Shown piece after piece: positions 32,468-41,249 of a stretch of 64,000 nt of DNA. The stretch is from Bacteroidaceae bacterium (lineage in GTDB: Bacteria > Bacteroidota > Bacteroidia > Bacteroidales > Bacteroidaceae), in contig JAFTNZ010000024.1 in the NCBI GenBank assembly GCA_017451645.1, positions 1-64,000 on the forward strand, in the 5' to 3' direction. The notes beneath the pieces were generated by a model. It saw nothing but the letters and a program-made list of their open reading frames with translations, did not search any database and was not told where the DNA came from. The number at the start of each line of letters is the position of its first letter. Within the stretch, counting starts at the first letter, position 1. The position numbers and the translations under genes are program-made.

Positions 32468-33340
32468 TTATGTATTATCAGCTTCTTCGTAGTAATAAGA
32501 ATAGTCGATTCCTTTCATGAAGATTTCGCGGTCATCGATGAGGTCGGTCATTGCACCTTTGAGCAATCGTTTGATAGGTAGGGCATCCGTTGTGCTTTTA
32601 CGCATGGCTTCGAGATATTCTTTCTTGTCAATCCGGCTCCAATCCACGCAAAGTTTCAACCGCTTCTTGAAGATGAGGTCGAGCCAGATACGCGTAGAGC
32701 GTCCGTTGCCCTCCATAAAGGGGTGTGCCACGTTCATCTCCACGTATTTTTCCACTATTTGGTCGAATGTATTCTCTGGCATCCGCTCTATCATTTTCAG
32801 GTTCTCCAACAGATATTCGGCTCGGCAAAACAGTGTACCGTCCTTCCATATCGTCTTGGTACGTATCTGTCCGGCAAAGTCATAAAGTCCGCCAAAGAGA
32901 TAGGCATGGATTTGCTGAAGACTTTTCATCGTCCCTACATCCTCCGTACTCACCAAGTTGCTCTGCATGAACGTATAAGCCTTTTTCTTGCTCCGTCCGT
33001 CGATGGAGTTTTCAGAATATGTCAACCAATCGAGGAAGTGGGTGGCACGTTTGCTTGGCAGAGTCTTCACCACCTCTGCAATGTCCTCTTGTGCAAAGCA
33101 GTCGGTGGCATAACGCTTGCCGTCGGACGACACCATTTTCAGTTGTATACATTTTGAATACAACTGACCATATTCATCCCTTTTCCGATTTTTCAGTGTA
33201 CCCCAATAGACACGTGGACGGGGGCTTTCCGTAATGGCAGCCACTATATCTACGATGGAGAACCACCACTTGCTCTGTTCTTCATCCCAAATGGCCCGCA
33301 CCTCGTGGTCGTTATAGAATCGGATAGATATCTTGTTCAT
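32468..33340 (-). CDS. BRO-N/Fic fusion protein
   Basis: The product is 290 aa. An N-terminal BRO-N/DinD-like region (about 5-108: WWFSIVDIVAAIT, YSKCIQLKMVSSDGKRY, ATHFLDWL) is fused to a Fic domain (about 125-275) with the catalytic motif HPFMEGNGR (206-214) intact. Fic enzymes transfer AMP or other phosphate groups onto proteins and are usually toxins or effectors. No inhibitory (S/T)xxxE(G/N) helix or separate antitoxin gene is evident next to it. It lies 8 bp upstream of vsr on the same strand. BRO-N domains bind nucleic acid, so it may be coupled to phage or DNA signals; that is inference. Confidence 0.87.
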   Translation of the reverse strand: MNKISIRFYNDHEVRAIWDEEQSKWWFSIVDIVAAITESPRPRVYWGTLKNRKRDEYGQLYSKCIQLKMVSSDGKRYATDCFAQEDIAEVVKTLPSKRATHFLDWLTYSENSIDGRSKKKAYTFMQSNLVSTEDVGTMKSLQQIHAYLFGGLYDFAGQIRTKTIWKDGTLFCRAEYLLENLKMIERMPENTFDQIVEKYVEMNVAHPFMEGNGRSTRIWLDLIFKKRLKLCVDWSRIDKKEYLEAMRKSTTDALPIKRLLKGAMTDLIDDREIFMKGIDYSYYYEEADNT

Positions 33341-33408
33341 ACTATTTCGACTTTTCCATTTATCCTCTTGGCGAACTTATAAGAAATCTTTGTGAGTTCA
33401 TTTTTTGT

Positions 33409-34014
33409 TCAAATGCTTATCCTCTGCGAAGATACTACATATTTGGGAAATGACAAAAAAGATTGTTCACAATTTTTACATCCGCCGGCAGTCATCATGG
33501 TGCCGGTTCCTTCCTCCGTAGGTGCATACGGACGGACTTTGTGGAGGGCGTAATTTTCCAGATAGATTTGGTTGAGGGTGCGCCCGACAACCTGCACCAA
33601 CTGGCGGAGTTCGCCCAATTGGTCGCGACGCAGGCGGTCGTTCACGGCATAGCCTTTCACAAGGTATTCCTTCAGAATTTTGTTGGCCCATCGGCGGAAT
33701 TGTACACCACGCTTCGCATTGACTCGATAACCGACTGAAATTATCATGTCAAGATTAAAGTAGGGTATTTGGCGAGTCACGCTTCTGTTACCCTCAATTT
33801 GAAGTTGTGCAATTTTTGCACAGGTTGACTCCCGCTCCAATTCTTCAACTTTGTAGATGTTGTTGATATGGCGGACAATGGAGGTCCTGTCCGTTTGAAA
33901 CAGCTCCGCCATCTGTGCCTGTGTCAACCACACAGTCTCATTCTCCATGCGGACGTCCACTTGCGTCTGCCCGTCCTCGGTCTGATAGATGATTATTTGG
34001 TCATTCTTATTCAT
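33409..34014 (-). CDS. truncated RhuM-family protein with exchanged C-terminal tail
   Basis: The product is 201 aa from ATG 34014; an ATG at 34023 is also possible. Residues 5-145 are a normal RhuM N-terminus (TVWLTQAQMAELFQTDRTSI, YFNLDMIISVGYRVNA, VQFRRWANKILKEYLVKGYAV). After QLVQVVGRT the sequence changes to the tail NQIYLENYALHKVRPYAP, also found on Vsr 1.5 kb away. The rest is cysteine-containing and unlike RhuM. A minus-strand promoter CTTG-N20-TATCTTTG (34082 to 34051) and a 24-bp near-palindrome (34108-34131) lie upstream. The protein is probably a recombinant or decayed product. It could still be made. Confidence 0.75.
   Translation of the reverse strand: MNKNDQIIIYQTEDGQTQVDVRMENETVWLTQAQMAELFQTDRTSIVRHINNIYKVEELERESTCAKIAQLQIEGNRSVTRQIPYFNLDMIISVGYRVNAKRGVQFRRWANKILKEYLVKGYAVNDRLRRDQLGELRQLVQVVGRTLNQIYLENYALHKVRPYAPTEEGTGTMMTAGGCKNCEQSFLSFPKYVVSSQRISI
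33521..33583. repeat. 63-bp near-identical repeat, copy in truncated rhuM
   Basis: This is the partner of 31999-32061, read in frame in the RhuM tail. The RhuM-like protein similarity stops where this repeat begins. Confidence 0.9.
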
Positions 34015-34050
34015 ATTGCCCATGTTTTATTGCATTCAATTATCTTTTTG

Positions 34051-34131
34051 CAAAGATACTACAAATGTTTGACAATTACAAGTTTAAAGAAGAATGACAT
34101 CATTTTCAGTTGACAACACGTGTAGTCAACT
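34051..34131 (-). promoter_or_regulatory. promoter and upstream palindrome of the truncated rhuM gene
   Basis: On the minus strand, CTTG (34082-34079) and TATCTTTG (34058-34051) are separated by 20 bp. About 26 bp further upstream is a 24-bp near-palindrome (34108-34131: AGTTGAC and GTCAACT around ACACGTGT, one mismatched pair), a plausible operator. Confidence 0.6.
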
Positions 34132-34930
34132 CATTGCCCGCCTGCTTCAGTTTGGTTTTCTGTACGCTCCAATACTTTCTCGGGCGGGTTTTCATTCACT
34201 ATGTCAATGGTTGGCTTTGTCCGTATTATTTATCATTTTAAATGGGCCTATTCCGTGGTTTACGATTTGCTTCCGCAAGCGTAGGGGGTGATGGTCCACA
34301 TCGCCCAAGAGGTATAGGGGGGGGAGGGCTTGGGGGTGGCATTGCCGATGAAAATTTTCGGGGTGCACAGAGAAAAAATTTTTGGAAGATAGGGGAAAAA
34401 TATGCCAGTTTTTGGGGGTGTGAGTCATGCTGGTAGGGGATGAGATGCACGCACAAAGTGTGTCACAGTTATCACAAATCACAAATCACAGTTACTAAAA
34501 AGTGAAATCACGACCAAGGTGGTAATGTAAAGAATATTTTATAATATATATATTATAAGTTTTCACACCAACTTCTTCTTTTCGTTTTCAACTAACTGTT
34601 ATCTGTGATTTGTGATAACTGTGATAGCTGTGTGATGGCGAATTATCCTTACAACCACAAGAAAGCGGAATGTTAAAAGAGTGACGAGCTATGAGTGACG
34701 AGTTACAAGTACATTCGGCTGAAAATCAACTTGTCACTGGTAGCCCGTAACTCGTAGCTGATGTTAAATCTCCGCCAAAACGCCCCACCCTCTTGACATT
34801 CATGGGCTGTATGTGGCATATTTGCAAAGTGGAAGGACAAAGAAAACCGTCTGTAAGTGCATGATTGTTGGAGAAAAAGCGTATCTTTGTGCCCATCATG
34901 AATTACTTATACCAAAACAACAGAAAAACG
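34132..34930. other. gene-free region with long inverted repeat and dispersed motifs
   Basis: About 800 bp with no convincing gene. It contains a perfect 21-bp inverted repeat (34463-34483 and 34604-34624) around a TTATAATATA/TATATTATAA palindrome, a G-rich stretch (34316-34326), and an inverted pair of GTGACGAGTTAC-like strings (34681-34766). Open frames here have proline-rich or low-complexity translations and are rejected. Confidence 0.6.
34463..34624. repeat. perfect 21-bp inverted repeat flanking 120 bp
   Basis: The left arm 34463-34483 (core CACAGTTATCACAAATCACA) and right arm 34604-34624 are exact reverse complements. The 120 bp between them includes a 20-bp A/T palindrome near 34542-34561. 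No TAnnTTTG promoter is present in either orientation of the enclosed DNA. Confidence 0.85.
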
Positions 34931-37810
34931 ATGAAATATTCAAAGCTACTACTTCTTGGTGCCATGCTCTCCTTCACGGTGGCAGAGGCACAGGTGACCC
35001 CGGCGGTGCAGATGGAGCCGTTGACACGCGGTGTGATGGCCATGCCGGCACAATCGAGAGGCATCTATGTGAGCTGGCGCCTGCTGGGCACGGACGATGC
35101 GAAGACCACGACCTTCAACCTCCTCCGCGACGGCAAGCTGATAGCACGCAACATCTGCGGACGCACGAACTTCGTTGACCCCAACGGTACGGTGGACAAC
35201 CGGTATCAGGTGGTGACGCTCGTAGATGGCAAGGAGGTGGCCACCAGCGAGGCAGCTACCCCGTGGACGGACAAGTACAAGGTGGTGCAGCTGGACCGTC
35301 CTGCCAGCGGTGTGGACGACGTGACGGGCGAGACCTACACCTACACACCCAACGACTGCTCGGCGGGCGACGTGGATGGCGACGGGGAGTATGAAATCAT
35401 CGTCAAATGGATACCCTCGAACAAGACCGACAACGGCGGTGAGGGACGCCATCCGGGCCTTGAGTACATAGACTGCTACCGCCTGAACGGCGAAAAGCTG
35501 TGGCGCATCGACATGGGCATCAACATGCTGGCGGGCGACCACCACACGCAATACCTCGTCTATGACTTCGACAAGGACGGAAAGTCGGAAATCATTATGC
35601 GTACAGGCCCAGGCGGCAAGGACGGACTGGGCAACTATGTGAACCAGGTGGCCGACGACCCTGCCATCAAAGCGACCGACAACACACGCGACTGGCGTGC
35701 ATCAGACGGTGCCCGCATGGTGGGCGGACAGGAGTATCTGACCGTGTTCGAAGGGGCTACGGGTAAGGCCATACACACCATCTTCTACAACCCCAACCGC
35801 GATGGCGGATACGGCGGGGCGGCATCGGGCACGGTGCTCAACTGGGACGACCGCTCGGGGAAGAAGGACTATGTGGCCTCTTACGGCAACCGCGGAAACC
35901 GATTCCTGGCGGCGGTGGCCTATCTGGACGGAGCCGACAAGCTCCCCTCGGCGGTGATGTGCCGCGGGTACTACACCTACTCTTACCTGTGGGCGGTGGA
36001 CTTCGACGGAGAGAAACTGAAACACAAGTGGTTGCACGGCTCGGTATCGAAAACCAAAGTGGAGCTGACGGATGCCTCGATGAAGAAGACCTCGCGCACC
36101 TATAACAGCAACACCTTCGGGACGAGCGACAGCTACACGGCCTACGGACAGGGTAACCACAACCTGAGTGTGGCCGATGTGGATGCCGACGGATGCGACG
36201 AAATCATCTACGGCTCGGCCACCATCGACAACGACGGATGGCTGCTCTACTCCACCGGACTGGGCCATGGCGATGCCATGCACGTGGCAGACATGATACC
36301 CTCGCGCTCGGGCTACGAGGTGTTCCGTTGCAACGAGAGTTCGCCCTACGGCATAGCCATGTTCGATGCTCGCACGGGAGAGGTCATCTTCCACCAGACG
36401 GCCGATGGAGACACCGGACGAGGCATGGCGGCCGACATCAGCGACAAGTACGAAGGATACGAATTCTGGGGGCCGAAGGGCAACAACCCGCGCGAGACGG
36501 CATCGGGAGAGTTCAACACCGTCATCAGTTCGGCACCCTCGATGAACTTCCGCATCTATTGGGACGGCGACCTGCAGGACGAACTCTACGACGGCGCGCT
36601 GAACAGCAATACTGGCATCTCTTCGCCCCGCATAACGGATTGGAACGGAAGCCAGTATGTGAACACATCGATGGGATATAACAACTCGCAATCGTGCAAC
36701 TGGACGAAGGCCACACCCTGCCTGCAGGCTGACATCATGGGCGACTGGCGCGAAGAGATGATCATGTGGAACAAGAATGACCCCTCGCAACTGAACATCA
36801 TCGCCACCAACATCGAGAGCCCTCACCGCGTGCCCACCCTGATGCACGACCACACCTACCGCATGGCCATCGCCTGGCAGAATGTGGCCTACAACCAGCC
36901 GCCTCACCTGGGCTATTACCTGGCAGGGGCAGACTTCAACATCGAGGGCGAAGAGGAATTCCTCGAGGAAGTGAAGCCCGAAGAGACTCCCGGCGACGAA
37001 CTCTTGGGCGAGAACGTGCTCTTGGCCTACACCTTCGAGAAGGGCGAGGCTGCCGACTACTGGACGCGCGGAAACGGCTCGCTGGTGGAACCCATGTTTG
37101 ACGGTTCGACAGGCCGCGCAGCCAGCATCGTGGCCAGTGCCGACAGGGCCGACTTCTTCCTGACACCGGCCGATTTCACGGGCGTGACGGCCTATACCCT
37201 CGACCTTGACCTGGCCATCGTACAGGGCAACAAGACGGCCTACTTCACCGTGATGAGCCAGTCGGCCCCCGATGAGGTGGCCAACAACTGGGGATGGTTC
37301 TGGGTGACGACATCGGCCGAGGTGCACAACCCCTACCTCTTCGAACTGACCATACCGGGAGGAACCACCGCTACGGTGAACGAACAGATATTCGAGGGCG
37401 GGACAGAGCGCCAGAATCAGGGCACATGGACATTCACAAGCAGCCACTGGTATCACCTGACACTCAGCGTGGATGTACCCACGGCCACGGCGAAATATCT
37501 GATGAAGGACAAGGCCAGCGGTGCCACCGTACTGGAAGGTACCTACACCCTGCGCACCGGAGAAAGCCCCTTGATGAAGGGTATCTACGAGCGCAACAAC
37601 CGCAACGGATACGACCCGGGTGCCATCCTGATAGACAATGTAGTCATCACCCGGGCGGACAATGCAGATGCCATCGAGGAGATACGTAGGCCCGAAACGG
37701 CTCCTGCCATCTTCTACGACCTGACGGGGCGCCGACTGAACGGAGCACCCACACGTCCCGGCATCTACATCTCGAATGGAAAGAAGGTACTGGTGACTGG
37801 CTACGAGTGA
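34931..37810 (+). CDS. secreted rhamnogalacturonan lyase, PL11 family
   Basis: The product is 959 aa from ATG 34931, which gives a clean signal peptide (MKYSKLLLLGAMLSFTVAEA). The frame is open from 34865 but the added residues are not signal-like. PL11 features begin with RGVMAMPAQSRGIYVSWRLLG in pieces, then Ca-binding Asp-rich loops (DVDGDGEYEI, DFDKDGKSEI, DVDADGCDEI), GGKDGLGNYV, DIMGDWREEM and HDHTYRMAIAWQN. The first 620 residues are the propeller. A C-terminal jellyroll-like module (about 690-920) and a YDLTGRRL...PGIYISNGKK tail follow. It cleaves the rhamnogalacturonan-I backbone by beta-elimination. The GH43 and DUF6055 genes 0.1-4 kb away suit a pectin side-chain locus, although no SusC/SusD pair is visible. 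Confidence 0.93.
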   Translation: MKYSKLLLLGAMLSFTVAEAQVTPAVQMEPLTRGVMAMPAQSRGIYVSWRLLGTDDAKTTTFNLLRDGKLIARNICGRTNFVDPNGTVDNRYQVVTLVDGKEVATSEAATPWTDKYKVVQLDRPASGVDDVTGETYTYTPNDCSAGDVDGDGEYEIIVKWIPSNKTDNGGEGRHPGLEYIDCYRLNGEKLWRIDMGINMLAGDHHTQYLVYDFDKDGKSEIIMRTGPGGKDGLGNYVNQVADDPAIKATDNTRDWRASDGARMVGGQEYLTVFEGATGKAIHTIFYNPNRDGGYGGAASGTVLNWDDRSGKKDYVASYGNRGNRFLAAVAYLDGADKLPSAVMCRGYYTYSYLWAVDFDGEKLKHKWLHGSVSKTKVELTDASMKKTSRTYNSNTFGTSDSYTAYGQGNHNLSVADVDADGCDEIIYGSATIDNDGWLLYSTGLGHGDAMHVADMIPSRSGYEVFRCNESSPYGIAMFDARTGEVIFHQTADGDTGRGMAADISDKYEGYEFWGPKGNNPRETASGEFNTVISSAPSMNFRIYWDGDLQDELYDGALNSNTGISSPRITDWNGSQYVNTSMGYNNSQSCNWTKATPCLQADIMGDWREEMIMWNKNDPSQLNIIATNIESPHRVPTLMHDHTYRMAIAWQNVAYNQPPHLGYYLAGADFNIEGEEEFLEEVKPEETPGDELLGENVLLAYTFEKGEAADYWTRGNGSLVEPMFDGSTGRAASIVASADRADFFLTPADFTGVTAYTLDLDLAIVQGNKTAYFTVMSQSAPDEVANNWGWFWVTTSAEVHNPYLFELTIPGGTTATVNEQIFEGGTERQNQGTWTFTSSHWYHLTLSVDVPTATAKYLMKDKASGATVLEGTYTLRTGESPLMKGIYERNNRNGYDPGAILIDNVVITRADNADAIEEIRRPETAPAIFYDLTGRRLNGAPTRPGIYISNGKKVLVTGYE

Positions 37811-37850
37811 CTATGTACTAGCGGATAGTGACGAGTGACTGGTTATAATG

Positions 37851-37894
37851 AAGTGACCTCCAAAAGTCTTTGCTAAGGCTTTTGGAGGTCACTT
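37851..37894. terminator. bidirectional terminator after the PL11 gene
   Basis: AAGTGACCTCCAAAAG (37851-37866) pairs perfectly with 37879-37894, a 16-bp stem with a 12-nt loop. It lies between the convergent PL11 and DUF6055 genes and can serve both strands. Confidence 0.8.
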
Positions 37895-37955
37895 TATTAT
37901 GTCATTATGTCGGACAAGCCATCAGTGTCCGGATGAAGGGAGGGAAGGGGGGAGA

Positions 37956-40900
37956 CTACTTCACCACTTTCTTTCCTCCGACGATATAGACACCGTGAGG
38001 CAGACCTTCGAGCGAGGTGGAGCCTCGGCGAACCAAGCGTCCGGTGATGGAGTAGATGTTGTTGTCTGCCGGTTTCACATGGTCAGATGTCACCGTGTGG
38101 ATGGCTTCGGGGAAGGCATTGTTGTTGGCATTGCCATAGACGTTGGTCTGATAGAACTTGACTTTGTATGGCCATTGCTCCTTGGTCCCTTCGGCACCAT
38201 CCCAGTCAATCCAGTCGCGTGTCCAGTAGCCAGTGGGTGCACCGCTGACCACTAACCAGAGGTATGAGCATCCTGCCGGGCACTCGAATGAGATGGTGGC
38301 CTCCGGCGTGTTATAGCTGGCCGTAGCGATGTCGCCATAGATGCGTGTGCCGTCTTTCTTCAGGGCTACGAATCCCACTTTCCAACCGGCTTTGGTGGTG
38401 TTGTAGGCAGTGTATCCGCTTTTGCCTGCTTCACCCGTGAATTCGGCATAGACGGTCTTGCCGATGACAGGGATGTTGAGGCGGATGGCATTGTGTCCGA
38501 AGTTTTCGATACAATCGGCCACCGTAGGGCTCCAGCATCCTTCGCTATCCTTGGTGAGTTTCGTCTGATTGCGTTTGCCGATAGTGGAGGCTCCGTAGGT
38601 GCGGATGGGGTCCATGTCGAAGGTTGTCATGCGGGCACCATACTCCCACATTTCATTTCCCAGCAGATCGAGTTGTGCCTCACTGCTCAGACTCTGATCC
38701 ATGGTCAGGCGCATATAGGTCTGTAAGGGGTCTTCAGGATTTTTCGACTCGTTCCACAGGCGTCCGAGGAAATCCATGCCATGCTTGTGGCAGAAGTAGT
38801 CCTGGATGAAATAGTTGTTGTAGCGCAAGTCAACGGCCAACGGGTGCTTGTGTAGCCCGTTGAGCGTGTTTGTCAGCCATTCGTTGTTGAACTGCATGTA
38901 GGGGTAGTATTTGTATGCCTGCCATTGGGCGCACATCTCCCAGAAGACATTGTAGTTGCCGCTTCCCCAGTTGTACATCCATCCATTCCAGTCGTTGTTG
39001 TCGCAGTGTGTCTGGTATTGGAAGCAGTGTCCGATTTCGTGTGCCACGGTCTGTCCTTCGCGCGAAGTGTACGCCCATCGCGAGAGGGTGAGCAGTCCGA
39101 TAGTGTTGTCAATACCGCTTCCGCTGGCTTCCCATTCATCGGTGTAGCGAAGGCGGATAATCATCTTGTAGGTGTCAGTCTTCGACCGGCCTTCATTGAT
39201 GGTGATGAACTTGAGGCTGTCGGCATAGAATTCGAACACCTTGTCGGCGGTGCTGAGGATAGACTCTACAGAGGCCGGTGCACTGGTGCCATAGCCGGCC
39301 TCCCAGAAGAGAATCCAGTGCTTCGATTGCATGCTCCGCTCGTAGCACCATTGGCTTGTGGGCAATGCCAACTGGGCCTCTGTACCGCAAGCGCTTGCGC
39401 TGGCATAGATTTTCTTGTCAACCACCTTGATGCGGTTGTTCAGTGAGGTGATGGCACTATTTATCTGAGTGGCGCTCAGTGTGTAATCGGTCAGTTTCTG
39501 CCGGGCCGTTTCTATACTGGTCTTCAACACCGTTATCAGGTTGGCCTTGCGTGCTGTTCCTTCCCACCAGCCATAGACCTTCTGTGCGTAGTCGATGCGG
39601 GCTTGCAATTCGTCGTAGAGTGCGCGTGATGCCTGTGCGGCCTCCAGTGCTTCCAGTAGTTGGGTTCTTGCTTCGCTCAGCTTCTCCTGGTCGTAGATGA
39701 TGGTGCCATCGGCCCCAACTCCCGAGCCTTGCAAGGCCGCTTCCCCGGCTTCCATGGCCGCTTTAAGAGGTTCGGCGGCAATGTCCTGTATGCCCTTGTC
39801 GAGATATTCCTGCCCCAACCCGATGAGTTTCTGCACCTCTTGTGCATAGCTTGAGGGAGATATGTCTCCGATGTAGTGGAGCTTGAAGTTGTCCAAGCAG
39901 AGGTAGTTGCCGGTGGCATTTTCAGCTTTCAAGCCTATCTCGATGTCGCTCCGCTCTTCGAATACGGAGAATCTCAGAGAGTATGATTGCATGGCGGTGA
40001 CGGACACTTTGCTCGTGCCGGCATAGAGCGAGGCTCCTGTCTGTGCGGCTCCGTTGTTGTTGACAGAGCCGTTGCCATTCTGCTGGATGTGCAGGGCACT
40101 GGCCTTCAGGATGTAGTTGCCGGCGGGCAGGTCTTTGATTGTCTGGCTGACGGAGGCATCCCCGATCGGGCTTCCGATGTTGACCCACGACTCGATGTAG
40201 TAAGTGCCGTTTTTGATGGAGAAGACGGAGTTGCTTTGTGTGGCCATGTTCTTCACCGTCCATCCGTTGGTGCCATTGTTTTCGAAAGAGGGGTTGCTTA
40301 TATACTCTGTACAATCCAACGGATTCTCTTCCGATGCATTGATTTTCCGATAGTGTCTGATGATGTTCTCGAGCAGGTAGTTGGCTTCCAGCACTTCGGG
40401 CATGGTGCTCGCCTCGTTGTCATAGATTGCCTGTGCGGCACCAATGATGCTTTTCAGTGAATCGGCGGCCTGTCCGTTGCCTTCGCCATAAAGGGTGTTG
40501 GCCGTATCCAGATTGAGTTTGAGCTGTGTCTTGTCGATAGCCATGTCTTTGGCCAGAATCTGTACATAGTCAATCAGCAGGTTGGCCGAGTTGGCAGAAC
40601 CACCGGGTGCGGCCTGATATCCGATCTGGAGTCTGCCGGCGGTCTGTTTGGTCAGTGTGAAGGAGATTTGGTCGAGTGTCCATTCATTCGACGGGTATGC
40701 CGACAGTTTAGAGGTCACTGAAGTGCCGGTGGCGGGTATCCATGCAAGTTTGGATGTACCTGCGGTGACAGACTTCCCATTGTAGGTGGGTGCTTGGATG
40801 GTGTAGGTGCCGGCGGGCAACGTCACCTCCTGATAGTAGCAGAACGTCTGGCTCCATCCGGTAGATAGGGCCAAGGCTCCTCCTGTGCTCCCATTGTAGC

Positions 40901-41180
40901 CTTGTGCGGGCACTTTGGCACTGTTGTATGTACCGCTGAACCCGAATTCATAGACACCGGTGATGGTGTAGTCGGCACTGAGGTCGGGTATCCAATCCTT
41001 GATTTCTTTGATTTCTTGTTTGACCGCAGTGCTGTTTCCTGCCGGATAGTCGAAATTACTGTCGAAATCGTGGTTCTTCAGGAAGAACTTCGTCACGTCA
41101 TCTTGAGCAGCAAGCTGGAGACAGGTTGCCATAGCCAGTATGGTGGCCGCGCAACCTTTGATGCTGAATGTTTTCATCAT
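37956..41180 (-). CDS. secreted DUF6055-type protein with HEIGH zincin motif
   Basis: The product is 1074 aa. A signal peptide (MMKTFSIKGCAATILAMATC, then LQLAAQ) opens it. Residues about 25-200 and 290-430 look like two CBM-like beta-sandwiches (GTYTIQAPTYNG, LPAGNYILKASALHIQ). A helical linker (about 450-590) precedes the DUF6055-like core with HWILFWEAGYG, then VAHEIGHCFQYQ around residue 715 and an EMCAQWQAYKY stretch that may supply a further metal ligand. The C-terminus has the tail YSITGRLV...HGVYIVGGKK. HEIGH suggests a zinc metallopeptidase. Relatives occur next to pectin and mucin loci. Substrate and activity are unproven, and an M60-like peptidase is the main alternative name. Confidence 0.8.
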   Translation of the reverse strand: MMKTFSIKGCAATILAMATCLQLAAQDDVTKFFLKNHDFDSNFDYPAGNSTAVKQEIKEIKDWIPDLSADYTITGVYEFGFSGTYNSAKVPAQGYNGSTGGALALSTGWSQTFCYYQEVTLPAGTYTIQAPTYNGKSVTAGTSKLAWIPATGTSVTSKLSAYPSNEWTLDQISFTLTKQTAGRLQIGYQAAPGGSANSANLLIDYVQILAKDMAIDKTQLKLNLDTANTLYGEGNGQAADSLKSIIGAAQAIYDNEASTMPEVLEANYLLENIIRHYRKINASEENPLDCTEYISNPSFENNGTNGWTVKNMATQSNSVFSIKNGTYYIESWVNIGSPIGDASVSQTIKDLPAGNYILKASALHIQQNGNGSVNNNGAAQTGASLYAGTSKVSVTAMQSYSLRFSVFEERSDIEIGLKAENATGNYLCLDNFKLHYIGDISPSSYAQEVQKLIGLGQEYLDKGIQDIAAEPLKAAMEAGEAALQGSGVGADGTIIYDQEKLSEARTQLLEALEAAQASRALYDELQARIDYAQKVYGWWEGTARKANLITVLKTSIETARQKLTDYTLSATQINSAITSLNNRIKVVDKKIYASASACGTEAQLALPTSQWCYERSMQSKHWILFWEAGYGTSAPASVESILSTADKVFEFYADSLKFITINEGRSKTDTYKMIIRLRYTDEWEASGSGIDNTIGLLTLSRWAYTSREGQTVAHEIGHCFQYQTHCDNNDWNGWMYNWGSGNYNVFWEMCAQWQAYKYYPYMQFNNEWLTNTLNGLHKHPLAVDLRYNNYFIQDYFCHKHGMDFLGRLWNESKNPEDPLQTYMRLTMDQSLSSEAQLDLLGNEMWEYGARMTTFDMDPIRTYGASTIGKRNQTKLTKDSEGCWSPTVADCIENFGHNAIRLNIPVIGKTVYAEFTGEAGKSGYTAYNTTKAGWKVGFVALKKDGTRIYGDIATASYNTPEATISFECPAGCSYLWLVVSGAPTGYWTRDWIDWDGAEGTKEQWPYKVKFYQTNVYGNANNNAFPEAIHTVTSDHVKPADNNIYSITGRLVRRGSTSLEGLPHGVYIVGGKKVVK

Positions 41181-41249
41181 ATATCTGTTGTTTTGAGTTA
41201 TTGGTTCAATCGGTCAAGTCGATGTTTGTGGAATTTGGATGCATGGGGG

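Noticed and set aside
34204-34482. Open frame on the minus strand (92 codons) near the G-rich stretch
   Set aside because: Proline/histidine-rich low-complexity translation, overlapping a G-run and inverted repeat; no family features.
34463-34624. Invertible promoter of the Bacteroides type
   Set aside because: The inverted repeats fit, but the enclosed DNA has no TTTG/TAnnTTTG promoter in either direction and no flanking operon reads away from it.
35702-37456. Long open frame on the minus strand opposite the PL11 gene (584 codons)
   Set aside because: The frame is antisense to a clearly coding PL11 gene with signal peptide and conserved motifs, and lacks recognisable domains; high G+C at third positions of the real gene keeps it open.
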